DNA of 64,000 nt from Deinococcus sp045062605 (GCF_045062605.1 NZ_JBJGDW010000002.1:68867-132866); one strand, 5' to 3'; shown: positions 10,951-19,913, counted from the first letter of the stretch. The notes: generated by a model not told the origin, from the sequence alone. Program-made: numbers and translations.

Positions 10951-12102
10951 CTAGCGTTTTGTCGCGGGCTTGCCCTCTGCCTCAATCCGTTTCAGGTGCG
11001 CGATGCGGTCCGGCGTCCCCGGATGGGTGCTGAGCAGATCGAAAATGGACGGGCCGGACTTCTTCGTTGAAGTCTGCGAATCCTTCGCGTCTTCCTTTGC
11101 GTCGTCCTTTTCCAGCCGGGCCAGCATGGTTTGCAGGGGGCGCGTGGTGCCGTAGGTCCTGAGCATGTACCGGCCCGAAGCCTCGTCCGCCTGGGTTTCC
11201 GCCGCGCGCGAGTAGCCGCCGCTGAGCAGGGCTGCCGGAACTGCCGCCGCGAACGTGCCCGCGCTGATCAGATCGCCCGTGATCACGGTGGTCGCCAGCG
11301 TCAGCCCCAGCGCCTGATACACGCCCGCCAGTCCGTGCCGGTTGGTCACATGCCCGGTTTCGTGGGCCAGTACGCCCATCAATTCGCGGTCACTTTTTGC
11401 CAGCGCCACCAGTTGATCGGTCATGACCACCGTGCCGCCGGGCAGGGCGAAGGCGTTCGCGCCAAGTTCGCTCACGCCGCCCGCCTCGCCGTCACGAATG
11501 AGCAGGCGGTAGGGGTAGCCGCCCCCCGCCCACGCCGCCACCTTACGGAACTCGGCCTTGAGTTGCTGTTGCCGCGCTGCACTGAGTTGAGATGGGCCAA
11601 AGTAATCGCCGTTTTCCAGCACGCCGATGGTTTCGCGGTCAAACGTGGCCAGCACGCTTCTGGGCGTGGCGAGGGCGGCCTGCCGCGCCACCGCCGGAAT
11701 GCCGTAGACGACGAACAGCGCCAGCGCGGCCAGCGAAACCCCCAGCGCGGCCAGCGCCGCCCACCAGCGCGATTCCAGGGCGCGCACGCCGCTCAGGGCG
11801 CGGTTGCGTCCGGTGGCGCGTTCCCAGGCGCTCACGCCCGCGTCGTCACGGGTCTCGAAACGGCCTGCACCGGGGAAGGTGATGGCTCGTCGCACGCCAG
11901 GAATCGGAGCCTCCACGCCCAGCGTCCGCGCGGGCCAGCTCTGCGCGAAAGGCAGCGTGCCAGGAAGGCCCAGACCGGCGCTTGCGGCCACCCTCAGCGA
12001 CGCCGTCTGCGCGTCCACGGTCAAGGTCGCGGGCTGATCGCGGCTGCTGCGGCCATCGAAGTACACGCCCTCCAGGATGATCGGCCCATGCTGCTCTGAC
12101 AT
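10951..12102 (-). CDS. M48-family membrane metalloprotease
   Basis: A 383-residue protein with about 110 N-terminal residues of unknown fold, a transmembrane segment near residues 112-132, then an M48 domain with the zinc motif HETGH at 247-251, ALPGGTVVMTD just before it and the downstream glutamate in SRAAETQADEASGRY. M48 proteases such as HtpX and BepA degrade or mature membrane and envelope proteins. ATG 12102 lies two bases after the DUF898 stop; DUF898 (YjgN) proteins are regular partners of such M48 proteases, so the pair probably works together in the membrane. Confidence 0.9.
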   Translation of the reverse strand: MSEQHGPIILEGVYFDGRSSRDQPATLTVDAQTASLRVAASAGLGLPGTLPFAQSWPARTLGVEAPIPGVRRAITFPGAGRFETRDDAGVSAWERATGRNRALSGVRALESRWWAALAALGVSLAALALFVVYGIPAVARQAALATPRSVLATFDRETIGVLENGDYFGPSQLSAARQQQLKAEFRKVAAWAGGGYPYRLLIRDGEAGGVSELGANAFALPGGTVVMTDQLVALAKSDRELMGVLAHETGHVTNRHGLAGVYQALGLTLATTVITGDLISAGTFAAAVPAALLSGGYSRAAETQADEASGRYMLRTYGTTRPLQTMLARLEKDDAKEDAKDSQTSTKKSGPSIFDLLSTHPGTPDRIAHLKRIEAEGKPATKR

Positions 12103-12104
12103 CA

Positions 12105-13265
12105 CTAGAAGCCCACCTGAATGTCCAGCAGTTCGGTGGCCGCCTCGCCAAACGCCGAGGTTTCGCCGCCCACCCCCGCCGCGAAGTCGTCCAGTGGGGC
12201 GATGGCGCGCACGGTCAGTCCGCCCAGCACGTAGCGGTTCTGGCGCACCGCCGCCCACGGTGAGGCCAGCCCCAGCGTCAGCACCCGCGCGGCGCTGTTG
12301 GTCACGCTGATCCACACCAGCCGCCAGGGGCTGAAGGTGGCCCGCATTCTCACCACGCCGCCCAGTTCCATGTTATTGAGGACATAGACCATCGTCGCGC
12401 CGCGCACGTACTGCCAGCCCACCACATACAGGACCAGCACCGCCAGATAGCCAGCCGCCGCCGCCGCCAGAAAGGGTGCGGAGGCCGCCAGATTCGCCAG
12501 GTCTATGTCGGCGAAATCGAAGTTGCCCACCAGCGTGGCGGCCCGCGCCACCAGCGGGATGCCGATCACCACGCCGCCCGCAAGAGTCAGCCCCAGCGCG
12601 GTCAGGCCGATCAGGTAAAAGGGGCCGACATCGCCCCGGAAGGTGGCACGCGCCGAGCCGTAGGCCAGACCGTCTACCTGATAGCGCCGCTGCATGTACC
12701 ATGCCCACGGCAGCGCCAGCCCAAAGGAAATGCTTGCCACGAAGTTTGCCAGCATGTAGGCCACGTAAGCCCCGCCCGTGGTGCCGTGAAAGCGGAAGCG
12801 CAGGCCCCGGTGAACAGTGTTGACCGCCTGAAAGCGCATGGACTGGCGCACCAGCACCGGATAGCCAATCCCATAGACCACGGCCAGCACCACCGCCACC
12901 CACTGCGTCCGCTCGAATTGCCCCGAAACCGCGTAGGCCACGAACAGCGCCGCCACGATCAGGTAGCCGCGCAGCAGCGCCGCCGGATTGGCGCGGTACT
13001 CGAAGTTCTGGCCGTCCACCCAGGTGTGGCCATAAAAATACTGTCGGTTGCGAACGCGCGCCCACGGCAGGTACAGCCCCAGCGTCACGAAGGTCAGCGC
13101 GATGTTCACGATCCACAGCCGGAAATACTCGCTTGCCGTGCCGGTAAAGCCGACGGGGTATTCGGTGACGGTGGCCGGGCCGGATTGAACAGCTTCATAG
13201 GACTGAGCTTGAACGTGTCGGCCCAGATTCGGAGCGTCATTCGGGGGCGCGGCGGGATCGATCAT
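12105..13265 (-). CDS. DUF898 (YjgN-family) multi-pass membrane protein
   Basis: A 386-residue membrane protein with two related halves, each containing a short domain pattern (EYFRLWIVNIALTFVTLGLYLPWARVRNRQYFYG; later RLVWISVTNSAARVLTLGLASPWAAVRQNRY) typical of DUF898. About eight hydrophobic segments are visible. The function of the family is unknown, but it recurs directly upstream of M48 proteases, as here (two-base gap). A TAGCAT box lies nine bases before ATG 13265, consistent with a very short leader. The 168 bases between this start and the next gene contain small inverted repeats but no gene. Confidence 0.85.
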   Translation of the reverse strand: MIDPAAPPNDAPNLGRHVQAQSYEAVQSGPATVTEYPVGFTGTASEYFRLWIVNIALTFVTLGLYLPWARVRNRQYFYGHTWVDGQNFEYRANPAALLRGYLIVAALFVAYAVSGQFERTQWVAVVLAVVYGIGYPVLVRQSMRFQAVNTVHRGLRFRFHGTTGGAYVAYMLANFVASISFGLALPWAWYMQRRYQVDGLAYGSARATFRGDVGPFYLIGLTALGLTLAGGVVIGIPLVARAATLVGNFDFADIDLANLAASAPFLAAAAAGYLAVLVLYVVGWQYVRGATMVYVLNNMELGGVVRMRATFSPWRLVWISVTNSAARVLTLGLASPWAAVRQNRYVLGGLTVRAIAPLDDFAAGVGGETSAFGEAATELLDIQVGF

Positions 13266-13433
13266 CTGCCTGTCATGCTATGCGCTGAAAAGGGGCAGTG
13301 AACAGTCGGAACGAGGGGGTCGAAGGGCGCTCTGGGGGTACACCACCCCCACTGCATGGGGATCACCTTTGATGGGGAAGGCTCAGAGACCTCGGGGAAA
13401 GCGCACAGATGACGACGTTTCCCCCGATCTCAC

Positions 13434-14318
13434 CTATTTCTTCGCCGCCGCCACGATCTGCGGCAGATGATCGGGCAGCTTCAGCATCGGCAGGTCAAAG
13501 ACCGTTTTCGCCGGTTCGTTGGGGGCGGTGTTGCCCTCCTTGAGCATGGCGTACTGGTCTTTGGTGATCGGCGGGTTGGGCAGCAGGTTCATCATCGGCA
13601 CGGCCAGATTCATCAGCACAATCGGCACGGGCACGATGGGTTTCTTTTTGCCCAGTGCGCCCAGTTCCAGCTCCAGCAACTGCCGGAAGGTGTATTCCTC
13701 GGGGCCGGTCAGGGCGTAGGTCTCGTTCAAGCCGGTTTCGGATTCGGCGGCTCCGGCGAACGCCTGCGCCACGTCCTGCACGCTGACGGGCCGGAAGGGA
13801 AAGGTGCCGTCGCCGATCTGCGGCACGATGGGGGCCACGCTGACCAGTTCCCGCAGCACCCGCCCAAAAAAGTCGTCGCCCAGACCGAAGATCAGGCTGG
13901 GTTCAAAGATGGTGTAGCGCAGGCCGCTGCTCTTGACCAGTGCCTCGGCGCGGCCCTTGCTGGCACTGTAGCCGCTGGCGCTGTTTACGTCTGCCCCCAG
14001 CGCGCTCATGTGGACATAGCGTGCACCGCGTGGCACGGCGGCCAGCACATGCCGCGTGCCCTCCACATGCACCGCCTGAAAGGTCTGTGCGCCCTTTTCG
14101 GCAATGATGCCCACCAGATGAACCACGGCTTCGGGGTCCACTTTCGCCACGGCGTCCAGAACGCTGGCGGGATCGGTCACGTCCACCCGGATGGGCTGGC
14201 CCGCGCCGCCCTGCTTGCCCTCGCGGCTGCCCGCCCAGACCTGATGGCCGCGCGAGACGAGTTCCTTCACGACGGCCTGCCCGACAAATCCGGTTCCCCC
14301 GGTCACGAGTATCTTCAT
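13434..14318 (-). CDS. NAD(P)-dependent epimerase / atypical short-chain dehydrogenase
   Basis: A 294-residue Rossmann protein with the nucleotide loop TGGTGFVG at residues 6-13, HLVGII, HVEGTRHVL and the YSASKGRAE segment where the catalytic Tyr-x3-Lys is expected. It belongs to the atypical SDR group related to NDUFA9 and ubiquinone-complex assembly proteins, which often bind NADP(H) without a known substrate. A good AAGGAG lies before ATG 14318 and a TAGACT box about 37 bases upstream, so unlike many neighbours this message has a leader. Its function here is unassigned. Confidence 0.86.
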   Translation of the reverse strand: MKILVTGGTGFVGQAVVKELVSRGHQVWAGSREGKQGGAGQPIRVDVTDPASVLDAVAKVDPEAVVHLVGIIAEKGAQTFQAVHVEGTRHVLAAVPRGARYVHMSALGADVNSASGYSASKGRAEALVKSSGLRYTIFEPSLIFGLGDDFFGRVLRELVSVAPIVPQIGDGTFPFRPVSVQDVAQAFAGAAESETGLNETYALTGPEEYTFRQLLELELGALGKKKPIVPVPIVLMNLAVPMMNLLPNPPITKDQYAMLKEGNTAPNEPAKTVFDLPMLKLPDHLPQIVAAAKK

Positions 14319-14400
14319 GGTTGTTCTCCTTCCTGGTCTGACTTTCCTAGTCTAACTTCAGGTTCTGATCCGACGCAGGTTGCTGCTTTGGCCTGGGTTG

Positions 14401-15543
14401 CTAATTTGGCTTGAGTTTCTGGCCTGATTCCGGCACAGCCTGCGAGGCGTGGTCCAGCGCTTCAGAAATGATGGATGTGGCCGCCGTGGCGTCGGGTCCA
14501 GCATAGATGCCGCCCAGCTCGGCGGCCAGTTCGGGGTGGGCGTTCATCAGTGCCCCGCCCAGAAACACGGGCAGTCCCAGCCGTTGCAGGATAGGCCCCC
14601 TGTAAACTGAGTCTAGATGTGTCGCTGTGCCTGCGCCGTTCAGCACCCGTCCCTTACCCACTTCGCGCGTCGCCGGGTCTTCTGTCGGCGAAGCGTCGGC
14701 TACCCAGCTCTCGCCGTTCCAGTCCCCTGCCACCCAGCCCTGCAAGGCCCAGTCGCCGTTGACGCCCAGCAGGATGGCCTGCGCCTGCCGCTCATGGGCG
14801 AAGGTGGTCAGGTCGCCCAGCGGCACGTTCGCGCCCAGGTAGGCCACCCGCACCCCCCGGCGGCGCAGGGCCAGCGTCAGCATCATCAGGCCCAGTTCGT
14901 GCTGCTCGCCGGGCGCGCAGGCGGCCACCACCAGCGGGCCAAAGCCGCCGCTCTGGCCTTCCTCGCTGCCCGCAATGTCCATCAGGGCCGACAGGCGTGA
15001 ACGCAGATAATGGCTGGCCGCGCGCTCGTGGGCAATGGTGATCTCGCCCCCTGCCCACAGCGTGCCGATCTCTACCAGTGCTGGGGACATCACATGCGTC
15101 ATCACGTCCTCAACGGGCAGGCGGGCGTGGGCCTCGGCCAGCAGGTCCCCGGCCCGCACATTGTCGGCACCGATCAACGCCTGCGCCAGTGCGTGGGCCA
15201 GCTCGGCCACATCAACCGGGGGGCGGGGGAGCGTGCGGTCTGGCATGGGGGCAGTCGGCGGTTTTCCGGCGCTGCCCACCGACACCCCGCGCAGGGTCAG
15301 CTCCGCCGCCAGTTTGGCACTGACGCCACGCCGCTGATGCTCAAGCATGATTCCAATATCGCGCACGTCTCCGGGCGAATATAAACGGTAGCCATTGGCA
15401 TCACGGGCCGGGCGCGGGAAGCCGTAACGCCGCTCCCACTGCCGCAATGTCGCGGCGGGCACGCCCGTCTGCGTCTCCACCTCCGAGGCGGTGAACATGG
15501 CGGTTTGCGCCCACTGTTCCTGGTTCCCGCCGTCTGCTGTCAT
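14401..15543 (-). CDS. MerR-family regulator with B12-binding domain, CarH-like
   Basis: A 380-residue regulator: MerR HTH at about 16-85 (FTASEVETQTGVPAATLRQWERRYGFPRP), a helical B12-cap domain (about 110-190) with W163 and E173, and a cobalamin-binding domain with GEQHELG, where H215 is the expected lower cobalt ligand. CarH proteins bind adenosylcobalamin and repress carotenoid genes in the dark until light breaks the tetramer. Two oddities: the usual EH pair of the cap is E173-R174, and about 35-40 extra residues lie within 262-318. ATG 15498 (Met16) is a possible alternative start. A cobalamin adenosyltransferase gene lies 14 kb away; no obvious target gene is adjacent. Confidence 0.85.
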   Translation of the reverse strand: MTADGGNQEQWAQTAMFTASEVETQTGVPAATLRQWERRYGFPRPARDANGYRLYSPGDVRDIGIMLEHQRRGVSAKLAAELTLRGVSVGSAGKPPTAPMPDRTLPRPPVDVAELAHALAQALIGADNVRAGDLLAEAHARLPVEDVMTHVMSPALVEIGTLWAGGEITIAHERAASHYLRSRLSALMDIAGSEEGQSGGFGPLVVAACAPGEQHELGLMMLTLALRRRGVRVAYLGANVPLGDLTTFAHERQAQAILLGVNGDWALQGWVAGDWNGESWVADASPTEDPATREVGKGRVLNGAGTATHLDSVYRGPILQRLGLPVFLGGALMNAHPELAAELGGIYAGPDATAATSIISEALDHASQAVPESGQKLKPN

Positions 15544-15652
15544 CGCCGCCCATTGTGGCCCAAAGCAGGCCAGGAGGACCGTAAGCCTTCGTGCCTAGAC
15601 AATTCCTTGAGACCTGCCTCATCCGGTGAGTCTCCGCTAGACTGCGTGCCAC

Positions 15653-15703
15653 ATGACCCGTCTGCCGCGCACCCGCCGCCCCTTCGCCCCGGTTCTTCCA
15701 TGA
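15653..15703 (+). CDS. Upstream ORF (16 codons) coupled to the Nudix gene
   Basis: ATG at 15653 opens a 16-residue frame, MTRLPRTRRPFAPVLP, whose TGA overlaps the Nudix ATG as ATGA. A TAGACT box (15638-15643) ends nine bases before it, so the transcript would begin almost at this ATG. Arginine and proline make up more than half of the peptide. It may load ribosomes for the Nudix gene or be chance; there is no homology evidence. Confidence 0.35.
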   Translation: MTRLPRTRRPFAPVLP

Positions 15704-16176
15704 GCCACCTGTCGCGCACCCTGCCCGTCAAGCGCGCCGCGCATGTGTATCTGGTCCAGGACGGCAAGCTGCTGCTGGTCGAGGAACGCATGGACGACGG
15801 CAGCATTTTCTACGGCCTGCCCGGCGGCAAGGCCTGGCCCGGCGAGACGCTGGGCGACGCTGCCGTGCGCCAGGTGCTGGTGGAAACCGGCCTGACCGTC
15901 ACCGATCTGGTCTTCCTGAGCTTGCTGGAAGGCGAGCTGCTGACGGGCACCCGCAACGAGTGTTACGCCAATTTTGGGCGTTTCACCGCCACCTTTTCGG
16001 GCGAGCTGAACCCCACCGATCCCGAGGTGGTGGGCATTCGCTGGGTCCCGTTTGAAGAGGTGGAGATGCTGGTCCGCTATGGTCCCCCGCCTGAGATCGA
16101 GGAGCGCAACCCCCTGATCTGGGTGCCCACCCGCGATTTCGTGAAGGGCCAGCCGCGCGCCTACTACCCGATCTAG
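15700..16176 (+). CDS. Nudix-domain protein with a degenerate Nudix box
   Basis: A 158-residue Nudix-fold protein. The Nudix box spans residues 43-65 (GGKAWPGE, then R57-Q58-V-L-V61-E62-T-G64) but two of the three glutamates that bind the catalytic magnesium are replaced (Q58 and V61); only E62 remains. The rest of the fold looks intact, including a GRFTATFSGEL strand and a C-terminal RWVPFEEVEML. Catalysis on nucleoside diphosphate compounds is therefore doubtful; a binding or altered hydrolase role is possible. The start is ATG 15700 within ATGA, overlapping a 16-codon upstream frame. It diverges from the CarH-like gene. Confidence 0.85.
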   Translation: MSHLSRTLPVKRAAHVYLVQDGKLLLVEERMDDGSIFYGLPGGKAWPGETLGDAAVRQVLVETGLTVTDLVFLSLLEGELLTGTRNECYANFGRFTATFSGELNPTDPEVVGIRWVPFEEVEMLVRYGPPPEIEERNPLIWVPTRDFVKGQPRAYYPI

Positions 16177-16192
16177 GCTGAAGTCAGGAAGC

Positions 16193-17662
16193 ATGACTTA
16201 CACCACGGTCAGATCTTCCTGGAGGCTTTCCAATCTGCTGGCTCTGGCCTTGCTGGCTGGCGCTCAGGCACAGACAGTCATTCCTGCCGTTATCCCCACG
16301 CTGCCGCCGCCCTCGGCTTCAGTCGCGGCAGAGCCGATTGGAGACTCGATCTTTCCGGCGCTGGGGCAGGCCGGGCTGGACGTGCTGAATTACGATCTGG
16401 ACCTGACTGTGGACCGTCCCGGCACCTCCGAATTGCGCGGCACAGTAGTGCTGACGGTGACCTCTACCCAGCCTCTGCCCGTGCTGAGCCTGGATTTTCT
16501 GGGGCCGCAGGTGCTGGAGGTCCGCTGGAACGGCCTGCCCGCCCCCTACCGCCACGATCAGGTGGCGGGCAAGCTGACCATTGAGCCGCCCGAGCCGCTG
16601 CTTCCCGGCACGCGGGCCGAAGTGACGGTGCGCTTCGCCGGACAGGTGGGGGTGCGGCCTGACCCGGACCTGCCGATCAACGTGGGCTGGCAGGCGGTCC
16701 CGGCACTGGGCGGGCGCGTCGGCGCGAATTTCACCCTTAGCGAACCGGACGGCACGCGCACCTTTCTGCCCGTCAACGATCACCCGTCTGATCCGGCCAC
16801 CTTCACCACCCGCATCACCGTGCCTGCTGGCTACACGGCGGCGGCCAGCGGCGTGCAGCGTTCCGAGGTCGCTACGCCGAACGGGGGCCGCACCTTCACC
16901 TTCGAGCAGGCGCAGCCGATTCCCACCTACACGCTGGCGATCCATGTCAACCGCTTCGAGCGTGTGGATTCTGCTGGCGTGCCGGTGGGGGAGGGCGGCG
17001 CAGACGTGATCCGGCGCGATTACTTTCCTGTCGGTGTCCCGGCTGATACGCGTGATGCCTACGTCTCCACGGGCGAGATTCTGAAGGTGCTGGCCGACTG
17101 GTTCGGGCCGTACCCGTTCAGTGCTTACGGCTCGGCCATCGTCACGCCGCGCATTCCGGCGCTGGAAACCGCCACGCTGTCCACCATGCCGGTCACGTCC
17201 AGCAACGTGCGCGTGCTGGTGCACGAAACCGCCCACCAGTGGTTCGGGGACCGCGTGACCCTGGCCGACTGGTCCGGGGTCTGGCTCAACGAGGGCTTTG
17301 CCACCTACGCCGAACTGCTGTGGGCGCAGGCGCAGGGCGAGACCGGGGATGACATGGTGCGCGGCTGGTACGCCCGCGCGGGCCGCAGCCAGACCCGCCC
17401 GCTCGTTGCCACCACCGAATCTCAACTGTTCGACACCACTGCGTATATCCGGGGTGCGCTGGCCCTGCATGCCGTTCGTGGGACCGTGGACGACACAGCT
17501 TTCAAGGCTTACTTGCGCGGCTGGGTCTCTGGGTTCTCATCTCAGCCCGTGACCACCGCTGATCTGCTGACCTACACCCGCACGCGTCTGGGAGCAAAGG
17601 CAGAGGCTGCGCTGCGGCTGTGGGCCGAGTCGCCAGAATTGCCGCCGTTACCGGAGAGATAG
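16193..17662 (+). CDS. Secreted M1-family aminopeptidase-like metalloprotease
   Basis: A 489-residue gluzincin with a signal peptide (residues 1-27, hydrophobic NLLALALLAGAQAQ). After a beta-rich N-terminal domain (about 55-250), the catalytic domain holds HETAHQWFGD, with H344 and H348, and the third zinc ligand E367 in NEGFATYAELLW, the M1 spacing. The GAMEN exopeptidase signature is replaced by ALETATLS, so strict aminopeptidase activity is uncertain. The short C-terminus lacks the large helical cap of PepN. It starts 14 bases after the Nudix stop. Probably periplasmic peptide digestion. Confidence 0.9.
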   Translation: MTYTTVRSSWRLSNLLALALLAGAQAQTVIPAVIPTLPPPSASVAAEPIGDSIFPALGQAGLDVLNYDLDLTVDRPGTSELRGTVVLTVTSTQPLPVLSLDFLGPQVLEVRWNGLPAPYRHDQVAGKLTIEPPEPLLPGTRAEVTVRFAGQVGVRPDPDLPINVGWQAVPALGGRVGANFTLSEPDGTRTFLPVNDHPSDPATFTTRITVPAGYTAAASGVQRSEVATPNGGRTFTFEQAQPIPTYTLAIHVNRFERVDSAGVPVGEGGADVIRRDYFPVGVPADTRDAYVSTGEILKVLADWFGPYPFSAYGSAIVTPRIPALETATLSTMPVTSSNVRVLVHETAHQWFGDRVTLADWSGVWLNEGFATYAELLWAQAQGETGDDMVRGWYARAGRSQTRPLVATTESQLFDTTAYIRGALALHAVRGTVDDTAFKAYLRGWVSGFSSQPVTTADLLTYTRTRLGAKAEAALRLWAESPELPPLPER

Positions 17663-17691
17663 GGTTCAAACCGCCGAGTGGCTGGAGATGA

Positions 17692-18207
17692 TCACGCCAC
17701 CCCACAGGCCCGCTGTAAAAGCAGATGCAGTTCGTCTCGCCCCAGCCGCCGGGCGTCCAGCGGCAGGCCGTCGGGCAGGCTGCTCAGGCCCTGCACGATA
17801 GGGGTGAAACGGAATTCCGGGCGGGCGATCAGGTCACGGCGGGCGGTGAAGGCGATGATAAAATCGGCGCGCAATTCAAAATGGGCGTTCAGCTCGGCGC
17901 GCAGTGGGAAGGGATCGCCCGACAGCAGGTCCACCAGCGCCGGGTGCGGTTCAAAGCCGTCCTCCAGTTCGTTGAGCAACCGGGACGTGTCCAGAAAAAT
18001 GGAAGCGTTGGGCAGGGTGTACCCGGTGATGCGTCGGCGGCAGACCTCCGGCGGGTCACCGCGCACGGTGCTGACGCTGCGTGTGGCCCGCACAGCGCCC
18101 CCCAGCAGCGCCCAGAAACGGGACAGGCTGGAATAGCGCGCCAGCTCCACGTACCCGCCGGGCTTGGTGGCCAGCGGGCGGGTGGGCCGCTCGGCAGAGA
18201 CGGTCAT
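17692..18207 (-). CDS. Conserved-looking hypothetical protein (171 aa)
   Basis: I do not recognise a family. The protein is soluble, has no signal peptide, and contains a hydrophobic central run (HFELRADFIIAFTARRDLI) and an arginine-rich N-terminal third. Codon usage matches the neighbours. ATG 18207 is supported by TAAGAT ending six bases upstream, a leaderless signal, and the gene diverges from the acyl-CoA dehydrogenase and converges on the M1 peptidase gene with a 29-base gap. A function cannot be given. Confidence 0.72.
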   Translation of the reverse strand: MTVSAERPTRPLATKPGGYVELARYSSLSRFWALLGGAVRATRSVSTVRGDPPEVCRRRITGYTLPNASIFLDTSRLLNELEDGFEPHPALVDLLSGDPFPLRAELNAHFELRADFIIAFTARRDLIARPEFRFTPIVQGLSSLPDGLPLDARRLGRDELHLLLQRACGVA

Positions 18208-18314
18208 GGGTCCATCTTACCCGCTCGGTCCGTTCACAGGCCCTAAAGAATCGGTAAACATGGGGCTGGGCGCTTTCACCCTGTCGGAAAATGCTGAACG
18301 CGGTACAAAGATGT

Positions 18315-19673
18315 ATGACCAAATCTGCCCCTAATCCGATGGCCCTGCTCGCGCAGATCGACATGGACGCCCTGGGCCGCCTGAGCCAGAAGGTGGACCT
18401 GCCTGCCCTGCTGAACGCCGCTTCCGGCATGAGCGACGGCCAGCTCAAGCAACTGACGCGCATGCTGGCGGGCGGCAAAGAGGACAGGGTCAGGGAACTG
18501 CCCGAGGCCAATGGCGACTTCTATGGCCAGATGGACACCCTGACCGGTGAGGAGCGCGAGGTGGCGATGATGACGCGCAAGTTCATGCACGACCACGTTG
18601 CCCCGATCATGAACGAACACTGGAGCCGCGACGAATTCCCGCAGCAGATCATCCCCGAACTGCGTAAGCTGGACCTGCTCCGTAAGATCTGGAACGAGGA
18701 TGGCAGCCGCAAGCCCAATGCCACAGTCATTGAGGGCCTGATTACCCTGGAAGGCTGCAAGGTGGACGTGTCCACCGCCGTATTCTTCGGCGTCCATGCT
18801 GGTCTGGCCTTCGCCAGCGTCGCGCTGGGTGGTGATGACGCGCAGAAGGCCGAATGGCTGCCCAAGATGATGGATTTCGAGGCCATCGGCGCGTTCGGCC
18901 TGACTGAACCGGAAGGCGGCTCGCAGGTCAGCCAGGGCATGCGGACCACCTGCAAGCGCGACGGCGACAGTTGGACCCTGCGCGGCCAGAAAAAGTGGAT
19001 CGGCAACTCCACCTTTTCAGACATGACCGTGGTGTGGGCGCGCGATGTGGACACCCAGGAAGTACGCGGTTTCATCGTGCGTGCCGGAACGCCGGGCTAT
19101 AGCGTCGAGAAGATTGAGGGCAAGATCGCCCTGCGGATCGTGGAGAACGGGCTGATTACCCTGGACGACTGCCGCGTGCCGGACAGTGACCGCCTTCAGA
19201 ATGTGCAGGGCTGGCGCACCACGGCGGAAGTCCTAAAGCTGACCCGCGCGGGCGTGGCGTGGCAGGGCGTGGGCTGCGCGATGGGCGCGTATGAACTGGC
19301 CGTGAAATACAGCCAGGAACGCGAGCAGTTTGGCAAGCGTATCGGCGAGTTCCAGCTCATCCAGAACCATCTGGTGCATATGCTGGGCAACGTGACCAGC
19401 ATGTTCGCGCTATGCCTGCGCCTGAGCCACATGGCCGACGGCGGCGATATGAAGGACGAACACGCCGCGCTGGCCAAGGTCTTCACGGCGGCCCGCTGCC
19501 GTGAGACGGTGGCCTTTGCCCGCGAGACCTTCGGCGGCAACGGCATTTTGCTGGAATACGGCGTCGCCAAGCACTTCGCCGACACCGAGGCGATTTACTC
19601 CTACGAGGGGACCAACGAGATCAACACGCTGGTGGTGGGCCGCGCCATCACGGGACTGAGCGCCTTCGTCTAG
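18315..19673 (+). CDS. Acyl-CoA dehydrogenase, glutaryl-CoA dehydrogenase-like
   Basis: A 452-residue flavoenzyme with a roughly 60-residue helical N-terminal extension followed by the full ACAD fold: AFGLTEPEGGSQVSQGMRTT (FAD and substrate binding), KKWIGNSTFSDMTVVWAR, REQFGKRIGEFQLIQNHL, ETFGGNGILLEYGVAKHFAD and a C-terminal YSYEGTNEINTLVVGRAITG, where the catalytic Glu of the GCDH group falls in the YEGT motif. It would oxidise a short-chain or dicarboxylic acyl-CoA with electron transfer flavoprotein as acceptor. The ATG at 18315 is preferred over one eight codons earlier. A strong terminator follows. Confidence 0.9.
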   Translation: MTKSAPNPMALLAQIDMDALGRLSQKVDLPALLNAASGMSDGQLKQLTRMLAGGKEDRVRELPEANGDFYGQMDTLTGEEREVAMMTRKFMHDHVAPIMNEHWSRDEFPQQIIPELRKLDLLRKIWNEDGSRKPNATVIEGLITLEGCKVDVSTAVFFGVHAGLAFASVALGGDDAQKAEWLPKMMDFEAIGAFGLTEPEGGSQVSQGMRTTCKRDGDSWTLRGQKKWIGNSTFSDMTVVWARDVDTQEVRGFIVRAGTPGYSVEKIEGKIALRIVENGLITLDDCRVPDSDRLQNVQGWRTTAEVLKLTRAGVAWQGVGCAMGAYELAVKYSQEREQFGKRIGEFQLIQNHLVHMLGNVTSMFALCLRLSHMADGGDMKDEHAALAKVFTAARCRETVAFARETFGGNGILLEYGVAKHFADTEAIYSYEGTNEINTLVVGRAITGLSAFV

Positions 19674-19688
19674 ACGGCTGAAAGTAGA

Positions 19689-19725
19689 AGGGGATGAGAG
19701 CTGCATATACTCGTCCTCTTTTTTT
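19689..19725 (+). terminator. Intrinsic terminator after the acyl-CoA dehydrogenase
   Basis: Ten-pair stem (19689-19698 with 19710-19719, two G-T wobbles), eleven-base loop, and a run of seven T residues ending at 19725, 16 bases after the stop codon. Confidence 0.88.
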
Positions 19726-19784
19726 GTGCCGTTCTTTTAACCCTTCCAAACACAGTGTTTCGCTGTTCCACACAACGCTTTCAT

Positions 19785-19913
19785 ATGAGTAGCACGTTAA
19801 GCACAGAGGTGGAAACCTTGTGTGGACTGGCGGTTAAGTTGGGCGCATGGAAGGCAGTTGCCAGTCCACGATGGCTGGAACTGCTGTGCCGGATTGCTCC
19901 CTACATCCCCTGA
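19785..19913 (+). CDS. Possible small protein (42 aa)
   Basis: An ATG at 19785 opens a 42-residue frame beginning MSSTLSTEVETLCGLAVKLG and ending RIAPYIP, closing 21 bases before the next gene, whose Shine-Dalgarno sits in the gap. Codons are only moderately GC-rich at third positions (about 60 percent), less than neighbours, and no clear ribosome site or TAnnnT box precedes it. A perfect inverted repeat AAACAC-A-GTGTTT lies at 19748-19760 just upstream and could be an operator. The reading is tentative. Confidence 0.33.
   Translation: MSSTLSTEVETLCGLAVKLGAWKAVASPRWLELLCRIAPYIP

Noticed and set aside
18311..18334. A seven-codon frame at ATG 18311 overlapping the acyl-CoA dehydrogenase start
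   Set aside because: Its stop does not overlap the main start codon and no -10 box is placed for it, unlike the other upstream frames.
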